From Saccharum officinarum (Eukaryota > Streptophyta > Magnoliopsida > Poales > Poaceae): a DNA stretch of 64,000 bases. The DNA lies in the NCBI GenBank assembly GCA_020631735.1, contig CM036188.1, positions 16,348,214 through 16,412,213 of the forward strand, read 5' to 3'. Below the pieces are notes generated by a model that was given only the letters and a program-made list of their open reading frames with translations, was not told the origin of the DNA and did no database searches. Shown here one piece after another: positions 44,709 to 56,313 of the stretch. Both the position numbers and the translations under genes were made by a program. The stretch's first letter is position 1. The number at the start of each line of letters is the position of its first letter.

Positions 44709-47700
44709 ACAGAGAAAATAAGCAGAGCCATATAGTATAAAGAATTTATTTCATTACAATGAGTATCATTCATATAATTCATGACACAATTTTTGTTCAG
44801 AGTACAAGTTCCTATGGGATTCAAATATAAAATATAAAGGATCCCTGTTAGAATGCCAACCCTCCTTTCTTCAGTCTTGTATTTCACTAATGTGATCATC
44901 CATTTGTCTTCTCGACCTACAGATAAATGTAGGATTACTTTAAAATGACATCAAAAATTTAAGATAGGAGATAATATCAGATGACGACAACAGAACTAAT
45001 ATAAAATCAAATCTTATGGTGCCCATATAAAAATGGTGCAATATGATAAAGAAAGAAACCATCCAAATTTTTTTTTATCTAGACCGACAAGAATGGTGCC
45101 CAATTATTGTCAACATAGTTCAAGTAGTAGATCCAGAATAGTGCCCATGGTCATCTTAAGGAATAACTATCACTTCTGCTAGTATAGGTCTAATTTGCAC
45201 TTGTGCTAAAATAATGGAGGCCAAAAGAAATACCTAATAATAAGAAATAGACTTCTCAAAGATGTAATGGATAATCAACACCTCTTGCAGGTGTATGAAT
45301 TAATCTTGTTTAATCTGACAACATAAGTAGGCACACATTTGAGTTTGCTAACAGAAGTCAAATCAATGTGATTGCTAAAATTGTGGCTAGAGATTAGTCA
45401 TGTTTTTGGATCTAGTAATGATACTACAGCCATGGAAATACTAAGAACATAGTACAATGCTTATGTTAATGACCCTTGTTCTCGAACCCTGCGGCTTCAA
45501 AGAATCTGCAGACCATGTAAAAGTCAATCTACCAAGATATTGTAGGAGCATTTACATGTACAGAAAGCACAAAATGAGTTTGGACACCACTTGACATTGA
45601 AGACTTTAGAGGCTAAAAAGAATACCTGATAAAAGATGTCAGACTCGGAAGATATAATATCTGTAGCAAGCTAAGTGATTGGAATTAATCCTGTCAATCT
45701 GAAACAAAATTTAAGAAACATGCTAAAGAAATATACTGAAATCCAAGATTATGATTGCTAAACTACAAGATTGATAACTGATTTAGTTTCAAGTACTATG
45801 GTATATTGTTAACTGGCATAGGATCTCTCAAAGACTTCGTTATCTTGAAGCTATATTAAATTAGGTGCAGGTCACCCAATATACATGTCCAATCAGAATT
45901 CAGACACTGCCAAAATAAAGGCAAATAAATGTACATACCGAAAGAAAAGACAGGCCGACCTTGCTAAACATTAATTTCTTAAAGCTAAAATTCAATTAAA
46001 AAAAAAGTGAACAAAAGTTTAGAAGATATGCCTTTTTCTGAAAGTTAAAAAAATGAATAAGCACAACCAACAATCACACAAAAATAATAGAACTTCATGA
46101 ACCAGTCTACGGAAAGTGAATCTGAGAAAAGATAAATTATTGAATCATAAGAAATTGGAGATTTACTCGATTTTGTTCCCATCGAGGATGTATAGAGCGA
46201 GGTGAGACTTACCAGTTACCAACCTGTTTATCCTGATTTCTTCAAAGTACTAGGTAGCGGTGCTTCTAATCTGCTACTGCATCATGGCTTCTACTGTAAG
46301 GTTCCACCACAATTACACAACACCTGCACATCCTATTTTTTGAAGACAAATTAATTACTAGGGAGTAGGGGTTGAAACAAAAATCAGGGATTAGAACTGG
46401 AATTTTGCAGGGGCGGGGGAGCCTAAACATTAACCAAATGTCCAGGTCGACAGAAGGAAGGTGGAACACGATGAATATAGCACTGCAAACCAAGATCGGA
46501 GGTGATTGAAGACTTGACTATCAACAGGGATGCTGGAGACTTACTTGTTGGCCTGTACTGTTGGCCGCACTCACCACCACCACAGATCTTATGCCTGGCA
46601 TCTGTTAACTGATCGTGGTGACTCTCAATCATTCTGATCCAAGTACGCTCGCCGGTGGGATGCCACGGCGATGATGGCGTAGTCCCTGTGTCATGGGCTC
46701 ACGGCCCCCTATCGGATCTAGGAGCGATGGGCTGGGTACAAGAGAAATCAAAACGCCGTTCTAGAAACTGCCGAGAGGACGAGCCTGGACGTGTGGAACA
46801 GGAGTTACGGATTTATTACGGTCATGCCTCGTGTAGGAGACAGGGAGATGCAAGTAGATAAACTAGGGAGAAAGAACTCAATCTGAAAAAACCTTTGAAA
46901 ACATATGCATTATGCAACTTCAACAGTCTCATTCACATGCTCCTTACCTTATCTAATTAAAGTTTCACATGCATATACAACCTATGATGCTCTTATCAGA
47001 TGGCAACAACCATATTATCATCTCGGCGTCAATTATATAGGAGTCTGTCAGCCATCTAACTGCATTGGCTATAAGCGCAAATCCTATCAGTTCAGGTGAC
47101 ATTCTCCCTTTGAATTGTATAGCAGCCGTAATTCTCTCTGGAGCTACTCTATTTGCGGATTCACTAATCGACCACGGAATTCTACTCTACTTCGCTTTAA
47201 ACTAAAATTCAGTAAACAAATAGATTGGCAGCGTGAAGCCATTAAACAGAAAGATCACACATGCACTGGCCACTGCATCCTAACAGAAGGGGAGAAAAGA
47301 ACAAAAATAAATTACCTTCTCTCTTCTCTCTTGTTGCAGGGATTGGTCAATTCTCACGAACTCTTATTCTGCTGCTTGTGTGCCTGCTTCCAATGCTTGC
47401 CTTGCCTCTACGCTGCTGCTTCTTCCTACGCTACCCAGTACCCACCTAGGATAAAAACTTTCTCAGATCTGTACATGAGTGAAGCCGTAGCAGATGGTGA
47501 TAGCGAGAGGAGATTAGAAGGTAGATGTACAAGCGCATCACCTGTGGCAGGAGGATGTGGTAGCGCTCAATGAGCATGATGGCGTAGAAGAGAAGATGCC
47601 ATGGAGTAGATCGAAGAGCGAGCGACGATTCTGCTGCCTCGAGGCGTACCCCTGCGACGACGTGTACCCCTGTCCAGAGCCTAGATCTTGGCCGTCGTCG

Positions 47701-47900
47701 CCCAAAGAGAGGAGCAGCAGGCCGGCAGCGAAGGAGCTCGTCAAGGGAGGCGGAGGGAGTGGTGGGGCGACCACCGGCTGGAGGGAGTTATGGGGGCAGC
47801 TGGCCGCCGCAGTCGGAGGGAATGACGACTGAGGAGGGCCTTTGAGTTTTTATTCGCTAGATTAGATTAGAGCGGCAAATGTTATGGAGCGGCAAATAGA
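44709..47900 (-). other. Interior of the split CACTA-like element; exon-like pieces on the reverse strand
   Basis: AT-rich with two less AT-rich reverse-strand stretches that look like exons. 47538-47774 begins MVAPPLPPPPLTSSFAAG and runs to a CACAG/GTGATG donor at about 47541. About 46548-46632 reads MIESHHDQLTDARHKICGGG and meets a donor-like CAACAA/GTAAGT at about 46547. Acceptor-like TTTTTATCCTAG lies at about 47445. The pieces are too short to identify. A captured host gene fragment or the element's own spliced leader are both possible. No transposase was found. Confidence 0.3.
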
Positions 47901-48271
47901 TTTTTGGAGGGAGAATTTGGTGGGATAATTTCCGTCAATATTTTAGGGAGGGAAACTAATATTCCACGCGCTCTCGATTCTAGATTTCTGGTGCTTATAT
48001 ATCTAAAAATATATATATCTAGAATATACTACGTATATTGGTTTTGTGATAGTATTAATAATATGTACCAAATTAGTCCATTGTGAAGTAATGACTAATG
48101 GCATCAATTTAATGTAGACAATTATATTACTTTCTATTAATAAGACAAATATTAATGAAAAATAGTTTATTGGTACTTGCCATTCTACTTAAAAGTAAAT
48201 AATAAGGGATTTGATATATTTGTGGTGCTTGAATCTATGTTCATCTAAATGAGTATTCGAGACAATAATAA

Positions 48272-48860
48272 ATTCAAATGAAAAAGTCGTTAACTATAAA
48301 GTTGCATAAATTCTTGAGATCTATAACTTTTATTTTGGTCATTTCTCCATTTGAGGTTGTTTGAAAAAATCGAATTTCAAATGTGAGAAAATTCACGTGA
48401 TTTTTTCTTGGATAGATGATTTCAAATAAGAAAGACATCAACTATAAAGTTGCATAACTTCTCGAGATCTAGAACTTTTGTTTTGGTCATTTTTCCATCC
48501 GAGGTTGTTTGAAAAATTCGAATTTCAAATGTGGGAATTCATACATAATTTTTGAACGATAGATGATTTCAAATGAAAAAATTATGAACTACAAAATTGC
48601 ATAACTTTTCGAGATTTACAACTTTTGATTTGGTCGCTTCTCCATCCGACATCCTTATCTACAACTATACTCACTTATGACCATAGAGCATATAGATTGC
48701 TTTGGTATTAACTTTTATTAAATCTGGTGAAACAAATACTTAGCATCAAAACAATTTTAAATTAAAAAATTGTGAACTATAAAGTTTTATAACTTTTTGA
48801 GATCTCCAACTTTTATTTTGGTTGTTTCTCCATCCGTGATCCTTTTCTACCACTACACAC
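48272..48860. repeat. Four imperfect tandem copies of a 150-190 bp unit
   Basis: Copies begin at about 48272, 48421, 48568 and 48756. Each has TTCAAATGAAAAA then GAACTATAAAGTTGCATAAC then TCGAGATCTACAACTTTT and TTTGGTCRTTTCTCCATCCG. An inverted piece of the same unit follows at about 48950-49000. Such blocks are common in CACTA interiors of grasses. Confidence 0.8.
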
Positions 48861-49104
48861 TCACTTGTCACTTTAAAGCATACGGACTCATTTGATATTA
48901 ACTCTATAAATCTTATGATACATATTTGAAAATCCAAACGACCTCACATCTAAAAAGTCTAAACTACAAAGTTGTAGATCTCGAAAAGTACTATAACTTT
49001 GGTATAAAGTTTGTCTTCATCGAACATCATATGAGAAAGTTACGAAGTTTTCGTGCAACCTATGACAAGGTTAAGAAATATTGATAAAATATATATACAC
49101 ACAC

Positions 49105-49185
49105 TAACAAATGCATGTGTAGTCTAATGGTAGAGATGTGTTCAGTTTGTTGGGAGCTGGAGGTAGTGGGTTCCAATCATGAAGA
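49105..49185 (+). mobile_element. tRNA-like SINE head (weak)
   Basis: TAGTCTAATGGTAGAGATG fits an A box and GGGTTCCAATC about 40 bases on resembles a B box. No closed cloverleaf. Confidence 0.3.
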
Positions 49186-49469
49186 AAGTTGTTTTTTAGA
49201 AATCACATCTTGAAAGGTGTTTTTTTTGTTTTTTTAGAAATCGCTTGATGAAAGCTGATTTTTTTAGAAATCATATCTTTTTTGTTTTTAGATTAGAAAT
49301 CACACCTCTTACAAGCAGTTGTGGTTAGGCCGGGGGCGCCGGGCAGGGTACCGTACCAAGGCACCACGCAAAGCAACGGCGTCCGTTGTGGTTAGGCTGT
49401 AGACCCCACGAAGAGGATTTTCTCATGCTCACATTTGTTCTTAAATAAAAGAATTAGTGAATACAAGTT

Positions 49470-49562
49470 AGACGACACAGGGTTCAGCTCAGTTGGCCAA
49501 CCTCGATAGGAGGCCAATAAGAGGTCAGCTGTTCGATTCTTGTTGAAACCAGCTTTTTTTTT
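49470..49562 (+). mobile_element. tRNA-derived SINE-like fragment
   Basis: CAGCTCAGTTGGCCAACC (A-box region) and GTTCGATTC (B box) lie about 42 bases apart, followed by a T-rich stretch (49552-49566). It looks like the tRNA-derived head of a SINE rather than a tRNA gene, because the acceptor arms do not pair. Confidence 0.45.
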
Positions 49563-49570
49563 ATTTTGGT

Positions 49571-49646
49571 GTTGTACGCCAATACCTGGTGATATAAATT
49601 GAAAATTTATTTTGTTGTTGTACGCCAATACCTGGTGATATAAATT
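49571..49646. repeat. 46-bp tandem duplication
   Basis: GTTGTACGCCAATACCTGGT plus the next ten bases occurs at 49571-49600 and again at 49617-49646 without visible change. Confidence 0.95.
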
Positions 49647-49769
49647 TTAAAAAACTAAAAACACGGAACTTGGAGGGAAAGGAGGGGAACACTTGATAAC
49701 CTGTTCCAACATTTCATATGCGTTGCTACTGTGTTGCCGGCAACACATAAATTAAACGTTGGTGGGTAT

Positions 49770-51478
49770 GAGATGCTGAGATGATCAGGATTTCCATTCA
49801 GCTTGCAGCTTGCTTCTTTTTAATTTTTCCTTTAACTCAAATTTTTTATTAGTTACTTTTTTTCTTTATTTATGTTTTATAAATTTGTTCTCTCCTCATC
49901 CTTATTGTTTTACTTCTTGCTCTATTACATCAATTTTTTGCACATGCCTCTCGTATACAACATATCTTTATTGTGTACAGAAATTTCATTGATAATAAAT
50001 TTCTTCATGTGATGCTTGATCTGTTATATCTTTCTAACAAGCTGGAACATTTTTTCATGAAGGTAAAACATTTTTCTCATAGGGTTCCAACATTTTCATC
50101 TTAAGCACGTACAATGGTTTTGCATTAGACAAGGAACAAGAATTTTTTACCAAACACAATTTGTTCCTGAACACAGGACCAATGCAAAGCCCTCACAGAT
50201 GAGGCAGGCATTGTGTCAAGATCTTAACACGCTAAGGGAATAGCCAGCCTGAAAGCAAAGCCCCCACCAGCATGCAATTCCCAGTTTCCCTTGCCTCTGT
50301 CGAGGTTCTCTTTGGTCCCATATGTATTCCCTTAACGCCTCCTGTTCCCAACTCTTTCATCCAGTCTAGGCTCCTGCTGTTGAATGAGAAACAAGTTGCA
50401 GTTTCACCCCCTCAACTACTTCCCAATGCGATCTTCCCACCTGGATCGAGTTTGTAGAGTTGTCGTCCAATCGTCAATTGTTGTAGGTGAAGCTCCAGTT
50501 TCTTCTCTTGATTTTCCAGGTGCATGACTTGAGCTCATTCCTTGTTTGGCCCTTGATGTCCAGGAGGAGGCCAATCTTGCTCTCAAAACAACCTTCATAC
50601 TCACTTGTGGATCGAGTCCTCTATTAAGAAGGCCCAGGAGGAATGGTGGAACGCTCCTAGCTGCCTTCCTTGCACACAGGTGGGCTTCTAGTGCTAGCAG
50701 GTGCCTGAGCTTCGGTTAGGGAACTTGCAATGTCCAGTTTCCTTTTTGCCTCTCATTCCGAAACAGATCATGCATGCAGGTTTCATTCCGACTCGTTTAT
50801 TCATACATCACCCCACTTTGTTTTTGCGTATGCTGTGTAGTGTTGTTTGTGGGCTTTGTTGAGCTAGTGGTGACATAGATATATATACCAGTATACACAG
50901 TACAGATTCTGGGCCACCACTACCAGTGGTTCTTTATATTTATTGATCATTGCTAGCTTATTAAATTAAAGGGAAATGGTTCATTTTTGCTCATGAGCAC
51001 CGTGTATATATATCACTTTAGCAGCACCCAAGAAGTTTATTAGTGCACCTTGCCGATGGTGAATATTGAGCTTACAAAAGGGAGAAGTTTATTTTTGCTA
51101 TCTAACAATTACATGAGTTTGCTTTCAGCTAGGCAACTTTGAAAATGGGAACCACTGATCATCGAACTATGTTTTCAGACAAATCTGGCATCTCCAGCTG
51201 GTTGAAAGTGGTATTGGTAATCATGAAAATGATTAAAATTTATTTTTAAAAATATATACTTAATTTTAAATAAGAAAAATATGAATGCAGCATCCAAAAT
51301 TTTCTAGTCGGAATTAATTCTTATTACTGCAAGCGTTCCACTATTCACAGTTGTGTTATTATTTATTTTAAACATCAGTGTGCACTATTCCAAGTGTATA
51401 TTCCAAAGCGTATATTTATTAAGTAATTAGAGCTTTTTAACTAACTACTAATTTAGATAGGAAGAATATGTGTAATTA
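49770..51478. other. Unassigned sequence
   Basis: AT-rich, without a frame of more than 62 codons worth reporting. 50190-50345 is the partner of 28446-28600. 50250-50720 is less AT-rich and could be a decayed gene piece, but I cannot name it. Confidence 0.4.
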
Positions 51479-51849
51479 TTTTTTTTTGAAGAGCCAGCGA
51501 CATGAGTATGTTGGGCATATATTAATATAGAAGAATCCATTACAATAAAAAAAACAAAAAACAACAACCTCACAAAGGAGCCATCAACAAACCCATTGCC
51601 GTAAGAAACACAAAGCCCACGATCCTCGAAAGCAATGGCTGTCGAGCGACACTCTGCACGCCATAAAGCACATGCAATGTAAACTGGTAGGGGGAGTTGG
51701 TTTTCCACAGCGATGCCTCCAAGGAGGGGAACAACATCCGTAGATGACGTCAACGCCGAATGGAGAACCAAGGTTTTTCAACCAAATTCCTACAGGGTTA
51801 GGGGGTGTCATCGCGATAGAACCGCGACAAGCATAGTTCTTCGAGTCGG
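51479..51849 (-). mobile_element. Probable 3' end of a non-LTR retroposon
   Basis: On the reverse strand about 370 bp end in TCGCTGGCTCTTC followed by a run of nine A (51479-51487), preceded by AT-rich sequence with TTGTAATGGATTC and an internal A/T tract. The poly(A) end and TATTAATATATGCCC-like tail resemble plant L1 LINE 3' ends. A frame on this strand (51584-51811) has no recognised domain. The 5' part is missing, as is usual for LINE copies. Confidence 0.35.
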
Positions 51850-54026
51850 TGTCAGAGTATGGGTATCTGGTGGCTCCGGTGGACTCGAGAACACAAGAAT
51901 CACATAGAGAAGACGCAACGGTTTATCCTAGTCTAGACCAATTTGGTCCCTATGTCCAACAGCTGATGATCCTTATACTCAAGAGCACCCAAAATCGAGG
52001 GGTTACAATAGAGTGTAGAGAGAGATTTGGTAGGGGGTTAGCTCGGTGCTAATCCTAAGGTTGCCTCGTTGCCGGTGGAGCCTTCCCCCTCGTCGAAGAG
52101 GAGGAAGATGACAGGATGCGGTGGAGGAGCTCTCGGTGCCCCTCGGTGGGTTGCCTTGCTCTCGATGCAGAGTGGAGGAGATGGAATGGAATGGAGTGTC
52201 TCATGATCGATTTGGGATCCTCCCCCTCCTAGGTCCTACCTTATCGCTTATATAACGAGATAGGTTGGGTACATGGTAGTTTGGGGGAACTAGTCTACGG
52301 TCTACGTGTGTCAGAGTCTAGGAGGGTCTTGCAGTGGTGCGCCATGGACCGTGGTGGTGTCTTGGAGCCAAAGAAGCCTTGGGCGTCGTCCGGCTACTCT
52401 ATTCTGACACTTTGCGTGTCAGGCTGTGTCGGCTTGGACCGACCTTCCCTAGTTGGACCTTCTGGAGTCTTCTTGGTGGCGAAGGAGGTTGGCTCCAGGG
52501 ACTGACACGTGGGCCCAGAAGCCCCAAGCCCCTGGAGGCCAAAGGAAAGCTTTGTCTTCTTGTGTCACGCCTCGGACGTGACCCTATTGGGGGAGCAGTT
52601 GGTAGGGCCGTGCCTAGGGAGCGGCGCTAGGAGCCCCTAGCATCGGTAGCTTGGGGCTCATCTTCTTGCGCCCGGGCCTTGGCTGGAGTTGTTAGCCGGG
52701 TAGGAGCCATGGGGCGGGCGAGGATGCACCATAGATTAGGAGCATGGGGCTCAGGCGAGCCCCCGAGCCCCAGGTGGAGGTCGTTGCCAAGTTAGGCTTG
52801 GCCGGGTATCTTTGCCGCAGGGTGCGCGTGAGCGTGCCCGATGGGCATAGCCCCTAAGCCCTCAGGTAATCCTATAGGGGTTGGTCGGGGGTCTTCTTCG
52901 GTCAGGAACCATTGGAACCGAGGCTTAACATACACATATGTTAGGATCTCGCCAGGAGCCCCCGAGCCCTTTGTGGCCTCACTTGGCAAGATAGCGATGA
53001 AGGGCTGAATTCGATCTTATGGTGAACAAACCCTCCTTGGCGGGGACGTCTTCTATTGACAAGAGTGTTGCGGCCTACTCAGGGCCTTCTTCTCCAATGT
53101 GATCGGTGTTGCTCCGCAATCGGGCTGAGCAAAGATGGTGCTGATCCCTTCGCGAGTCTATGTCGCATGGGTCTTCAACTCGAACGAGAGCTCAGTGGAC
53201 TCATCTGGGAGTCACCGACCTTAGGCCCGGGGTAGCCCTCCTTTCTGATCGGAGCCTGCCATAGGCCAGGTGATCATCTAAAGCGCCATGGCCTTCTAAG
53301 GGCTGCGGTAATAGGCCTCGATCCTCTCGAGTCGCCCTTCTAGGGCCGACCTCCTGTGGCCATTGATCGAGGAGCGAGGAGCACACTGAGCCTTGGATAG
53401 GGGGCCCTCGTGGGGCCATTGCTCAGTGGCTCTTGACCCAACTCCGGGGAGTTGGTTGGTTTTGGGGATGTGCCACCCGAGCCCCGTCGATCGGGAGGTC
53501 AGGCTACTACATCTGAGGAGCCGGTGTAGCCCCTAAGGCCATCTTGGGGCCCCCTTGCCAGCGGGGGGGTGATTTCTAGGCACATCCCGTCTGCTGACGC
53601 CTTGCGCAGGAGGTTGATGGCGTTTGGGCCATCGAGCCTGGTGGAGGAGCTATGGCGTGCACCCCCATGCCACTTCTATCTCATTTGGGAGATAGGGCGA
53701 CAGCGCCACATGGAGCAGATCTAGTGGAGGAGGAGCCGCTACAGTCAGTGCGTGTCGATCCAAGCTGTCGATGATAGCCGGTGGGCCCAGGGGGAGTTGG
53801 ATCCCCCAAGTCTCATGACGAGGCATGCACGGAGTGGGCGACACGTGTGGTGGAAAGTGGAGTGGGACTTGACTCACTCCACCTTTACTACGTGGTCATC
53901 AATACGCAACTGCCCAGAGGCACGCTACATGGATTGAATGGACGTCTAGCCGGTTCCCCTGGGCCCCTTCTAGCCACTGATGACTAATCGAAGGGCCTAG
54001 AGCCACTCATAGCACATTGTCTAGGC

Positions 54027-54033
54027 TATAAAG
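54027..54033 (+). promoter_or_regulatory. LTR TATA box
   Basis: GGCTATAAAGGGGG, a canonical plant TATA context. A start site would fall near 54060 in the CT-rich stretch ATCTCCAATCCTTTCC. Confidence 0.55.
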
Positions 54034-54571
54034 GGGGTGCCCCCAGGGGACATGACATCTCCAATCCTTTCCTCTAGTCCCTTCTCTTCTTCCTCAGATC
54101 TGTCTTCTTGGCAGTGATGGTGGCAGTGATGAAGTGCGACGCTTCTCTTCGGGTGAGCTTGGTCTTGTTCGTTGAGCGACTACTTCTTTGAGGGTAGGAC
54201 TCCAGTGAAGGAGGGGCGGCGACACGACGCTAGAGGTGTCTGTCATGTCCCTCCTCCCTAGAAGATGTAAGGGCTCCAGTGAGGTTGCTGGAGTCCTTGT
54301 ACCCTCTAATAAGGGAAGAGGGTCACGACACATTGCTCGCTACCTCTCCATCCGGTGATGGCATGGGGGCTTGGCCCCGCTGACGAAGTGATGGTCAACG
54401 TCGCCTGGCTTCGGACCCTAGGAAGGAGCCCAGAGGCTAGCTTGTCGGCCCGAGCCTTGCATGCCACAGGGCCCCAACCTAGAGGTCGAGCGCGCCCTGT
54501 AGTCTTTACCACCGTATAGGTGGCGGTAGACCGTGGTTTTTGCCGCCGTGTGTTGTAATCGGGTCATTCCC

Positions 54572-54588
54572 AAATAATGGAATGAAAT
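54572..54588 (+). terminator. LTR polyadenylation-like region
   Basis: AAATAATGGAATGAAAT about 540 bases after the TATA box, followed by TTTCATTTGTAACTCC. It fits the end of an R region. Confidence 0.4.
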
Positions 54589-55147
54589 TACTTTCATTTG
54601 TAACTCCATTTGCTCTTGAGTCATGCTCAGAGACTTAGTCCCTCATTGGGATGGGTTGTTACGATGATGGCCTCATTGGCCAAGATCGTTGCACTCGTGC
54701 TGCTAACGGCTAAGTCCGTGAGAACCTCGGGTTTACGGTCATTCCATGCCCCAGTCATGTCCCCCAGAGGGGATATCCTTAGCTTCCTGACTGAGCCACT
54801 CATATAGTCCCGAGCCCATCTGTCAGTGCTCGGGGGCTCATTGCCTCCCTCATTGGTTCACCACGAGCGGCTCTGAGTCAGTACTCGGACATCGTTCATT
54901 CAGATGGTCAGGTCGCTTCTGGGCCCCCTAGCTACAGCCACATGGGCTCATCTCCCGAACGTCCCACGCACTTTTAGTTGCTTTAGGTGACCTTGAAGCC
55001 CAATGGGCTGACCTTAGAACCCTCGGCGATGCCCCATCTAGGGGGCCCTCGAACCATCGTGCAGTGGGGTGGCACGATCCAGTGAAGGATCAAGAGATAG
55101 GCAGATGCATGCTAAGAAAATGGAATGGACACAAGAGAAGGGAAAGA

Positions 55148-55247
55148 NNNNNNNNNNNNNNNNNNNNNNNNNNNNNNNNNNNNNNNNNNNNNNNNNNNNN
55201 NNNNNNNNNNNNNNNNNNNNNNNNNNNNNNNNNNNNNNNNNNNNNNN
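55148..55247. other. Assembly gap, 100 N
   Basis: Exactly 100 N. The sequence changes from GC-rich LTR-like to AT-rich CACTA-like across it, so the two sides need not be adjacent. Confidence 0.97.
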
Positions 55248-56313
55248 TTAATTAGAGTTAATATACTAAAATGATCTAATGGATGCGAAAAATTACCATA
55301 AATTAACATGAGGACAATCTATGCTGTATGTTCACTAGCAAAAAAGTTTTGAAGTCAAAATCCAATTTGAACTTTACTAAGACTACAAACCTTATCACGT
55401 GACTCTCACACTGTGAAACTTCTCATGAGATGCTTCGATTCTAAACACCATGCATGACGAATTGTTCAAAACCTTCTCAATATTTTACCATAACCTTCAC
55501 ATAGGATATCATGAGCTCTTGCCGAATCTCAAGATTTTCAAACTTTGTTTGCATTTTATAAAAATTAAAAAACAGTTTAACTGCAAGTGGATTTTCATGC
55601 TTCGCGAACAAAATGTTCAAAATTTCATCTAATTTTACGGGAAAGGTCTTAAAAATGACTCAATTACATGAATATCATTTTTCTACGAACTTTGCTCTAC
55701 TATTTTATGCACTTACCGTTCAAATTTGACTTCTACGAAAAAAATCTTTAAATGATAAAAAATTGTTAAATATAGTAAACATGTCGAGAAATGTATAAAT
55801 TGGAATATAGAGTACAAAGTAATGTCTTTGTAGTGGAGAAATCAAAAAAAGTATAGAAATCAAAAAAAAAATTGTAACTTTGCCGTGAGCCGATAGGAAA
55901 TGCACGGCAAACTTATATGTTTGCCGTGCGCCACGAACCGCGCACGGCAAACATATATGTTTGCCGTGCGCCAACAACTGGGCGCACGGCAAACATATAT
56001 GTTTGCCGTGCGCCAGTAACCAACGCACGGCAAAGACGCGCCAGCCGTTACCGCGGGGTGGACGGCCGTGATGGTACGCACGTGTAGCGCACGTGAGGCA
56101 CCTTCGCCGTGCGGCTCTAGTGTGGCGCACGGCGAAGCTCAGTTTTGCCGTGGGTGTGGTGTTTGACGCACGGCAAAGAGAGAGGTTACCGTGCGCCTAA
56201 TGTTTGCCGTGCGCTTTGAACAGGGCGCACGGCAAATGTTCTCTTTACCGTGCGTCCCGTAAAAAAGCGCACGGCAAATTTAGCGCACGGCAAATTTACA
56301 TTTTCCGGTAGTG
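55248..56313. mobile_element. CACTA transposon, one end only
   Basis: The right terminus is TTTTCCGGTAGTG (ending 56313), the inverse of CACTACCGGAAAA. It is preceded by a subterminal array of TTTGCCGTGCG / CGCACGGCAAA modules (55878-56290). The AT-rich part 55248-55870 is presumed interior. The matching left end is not in the window; it is lost in or beyond the gap. Confidence 0.7.
55878..56300. repeat. TTTGCCGTGCGCC subterminal palindrome array
   Basis: At least eight paired TTTGCCGTGCG ... CGCACGGCAAA modules, several joined as CGGCAAACATATATGTTTGCCG (quoted across two abutting modules), each able to form a hairpin. Confidence 0.9.

Larger units (their letters stand above)
33968..49765. 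mobile_element. CACTA-like element split by the young retrotransposon
   Basis: CACTACAACATGACACCC at 33968 is a CACTA-type start, followed to about 34230 by repeated, often inverted TATGCGTTGCTA / TAGCAACACTTAT-like modules. The gypsy element at 34332-44703 sits just inside. Past it, 44704-49690 lacks further termini, and 49700-49760 shows the same module family again (CATATGCGTTGCTACTGTGTTGC, GGCAACACATAAATT). A clean TAGTG end is not visible, so the right limit and even the pairing of the two ends are provisional. Confidence 0.4.
51850..55147 (+). repeat. Long GC-rich LTR fragment, Tat-like Ty3/gypsy
   Basis: Begins TGTCAGAGTATGGG at about 51850, then CGGTGGACTCGAGAACACAAG and GTCCCTATGTCC, which I associate with grass Tat-lineage LTRs. 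Repeated GCCCCCGAGCCC and CTCGGGGGCTC words fill 52500-54900, also typical of that lineage. A TATA box (54027-54033) and a polyadenylation-like region (54572-54588) give it forward orientation and a plausible U3-R-U5 order. The 3' end and any primer site are lost near the gap. The many short frames on both strands are composition effects. Confidence 0.5.

Noticed and set aside
51448..51811. 107- and 75-codon reverse frames as a host gene
   Set aside because: They overlap in different frames and run into a poly(A)-type tail of a retroposon; no domain recognised.
55064..55309. ORFs running through the second gap
   Set aside because: They consist largely of N and carry no evidence of coding.
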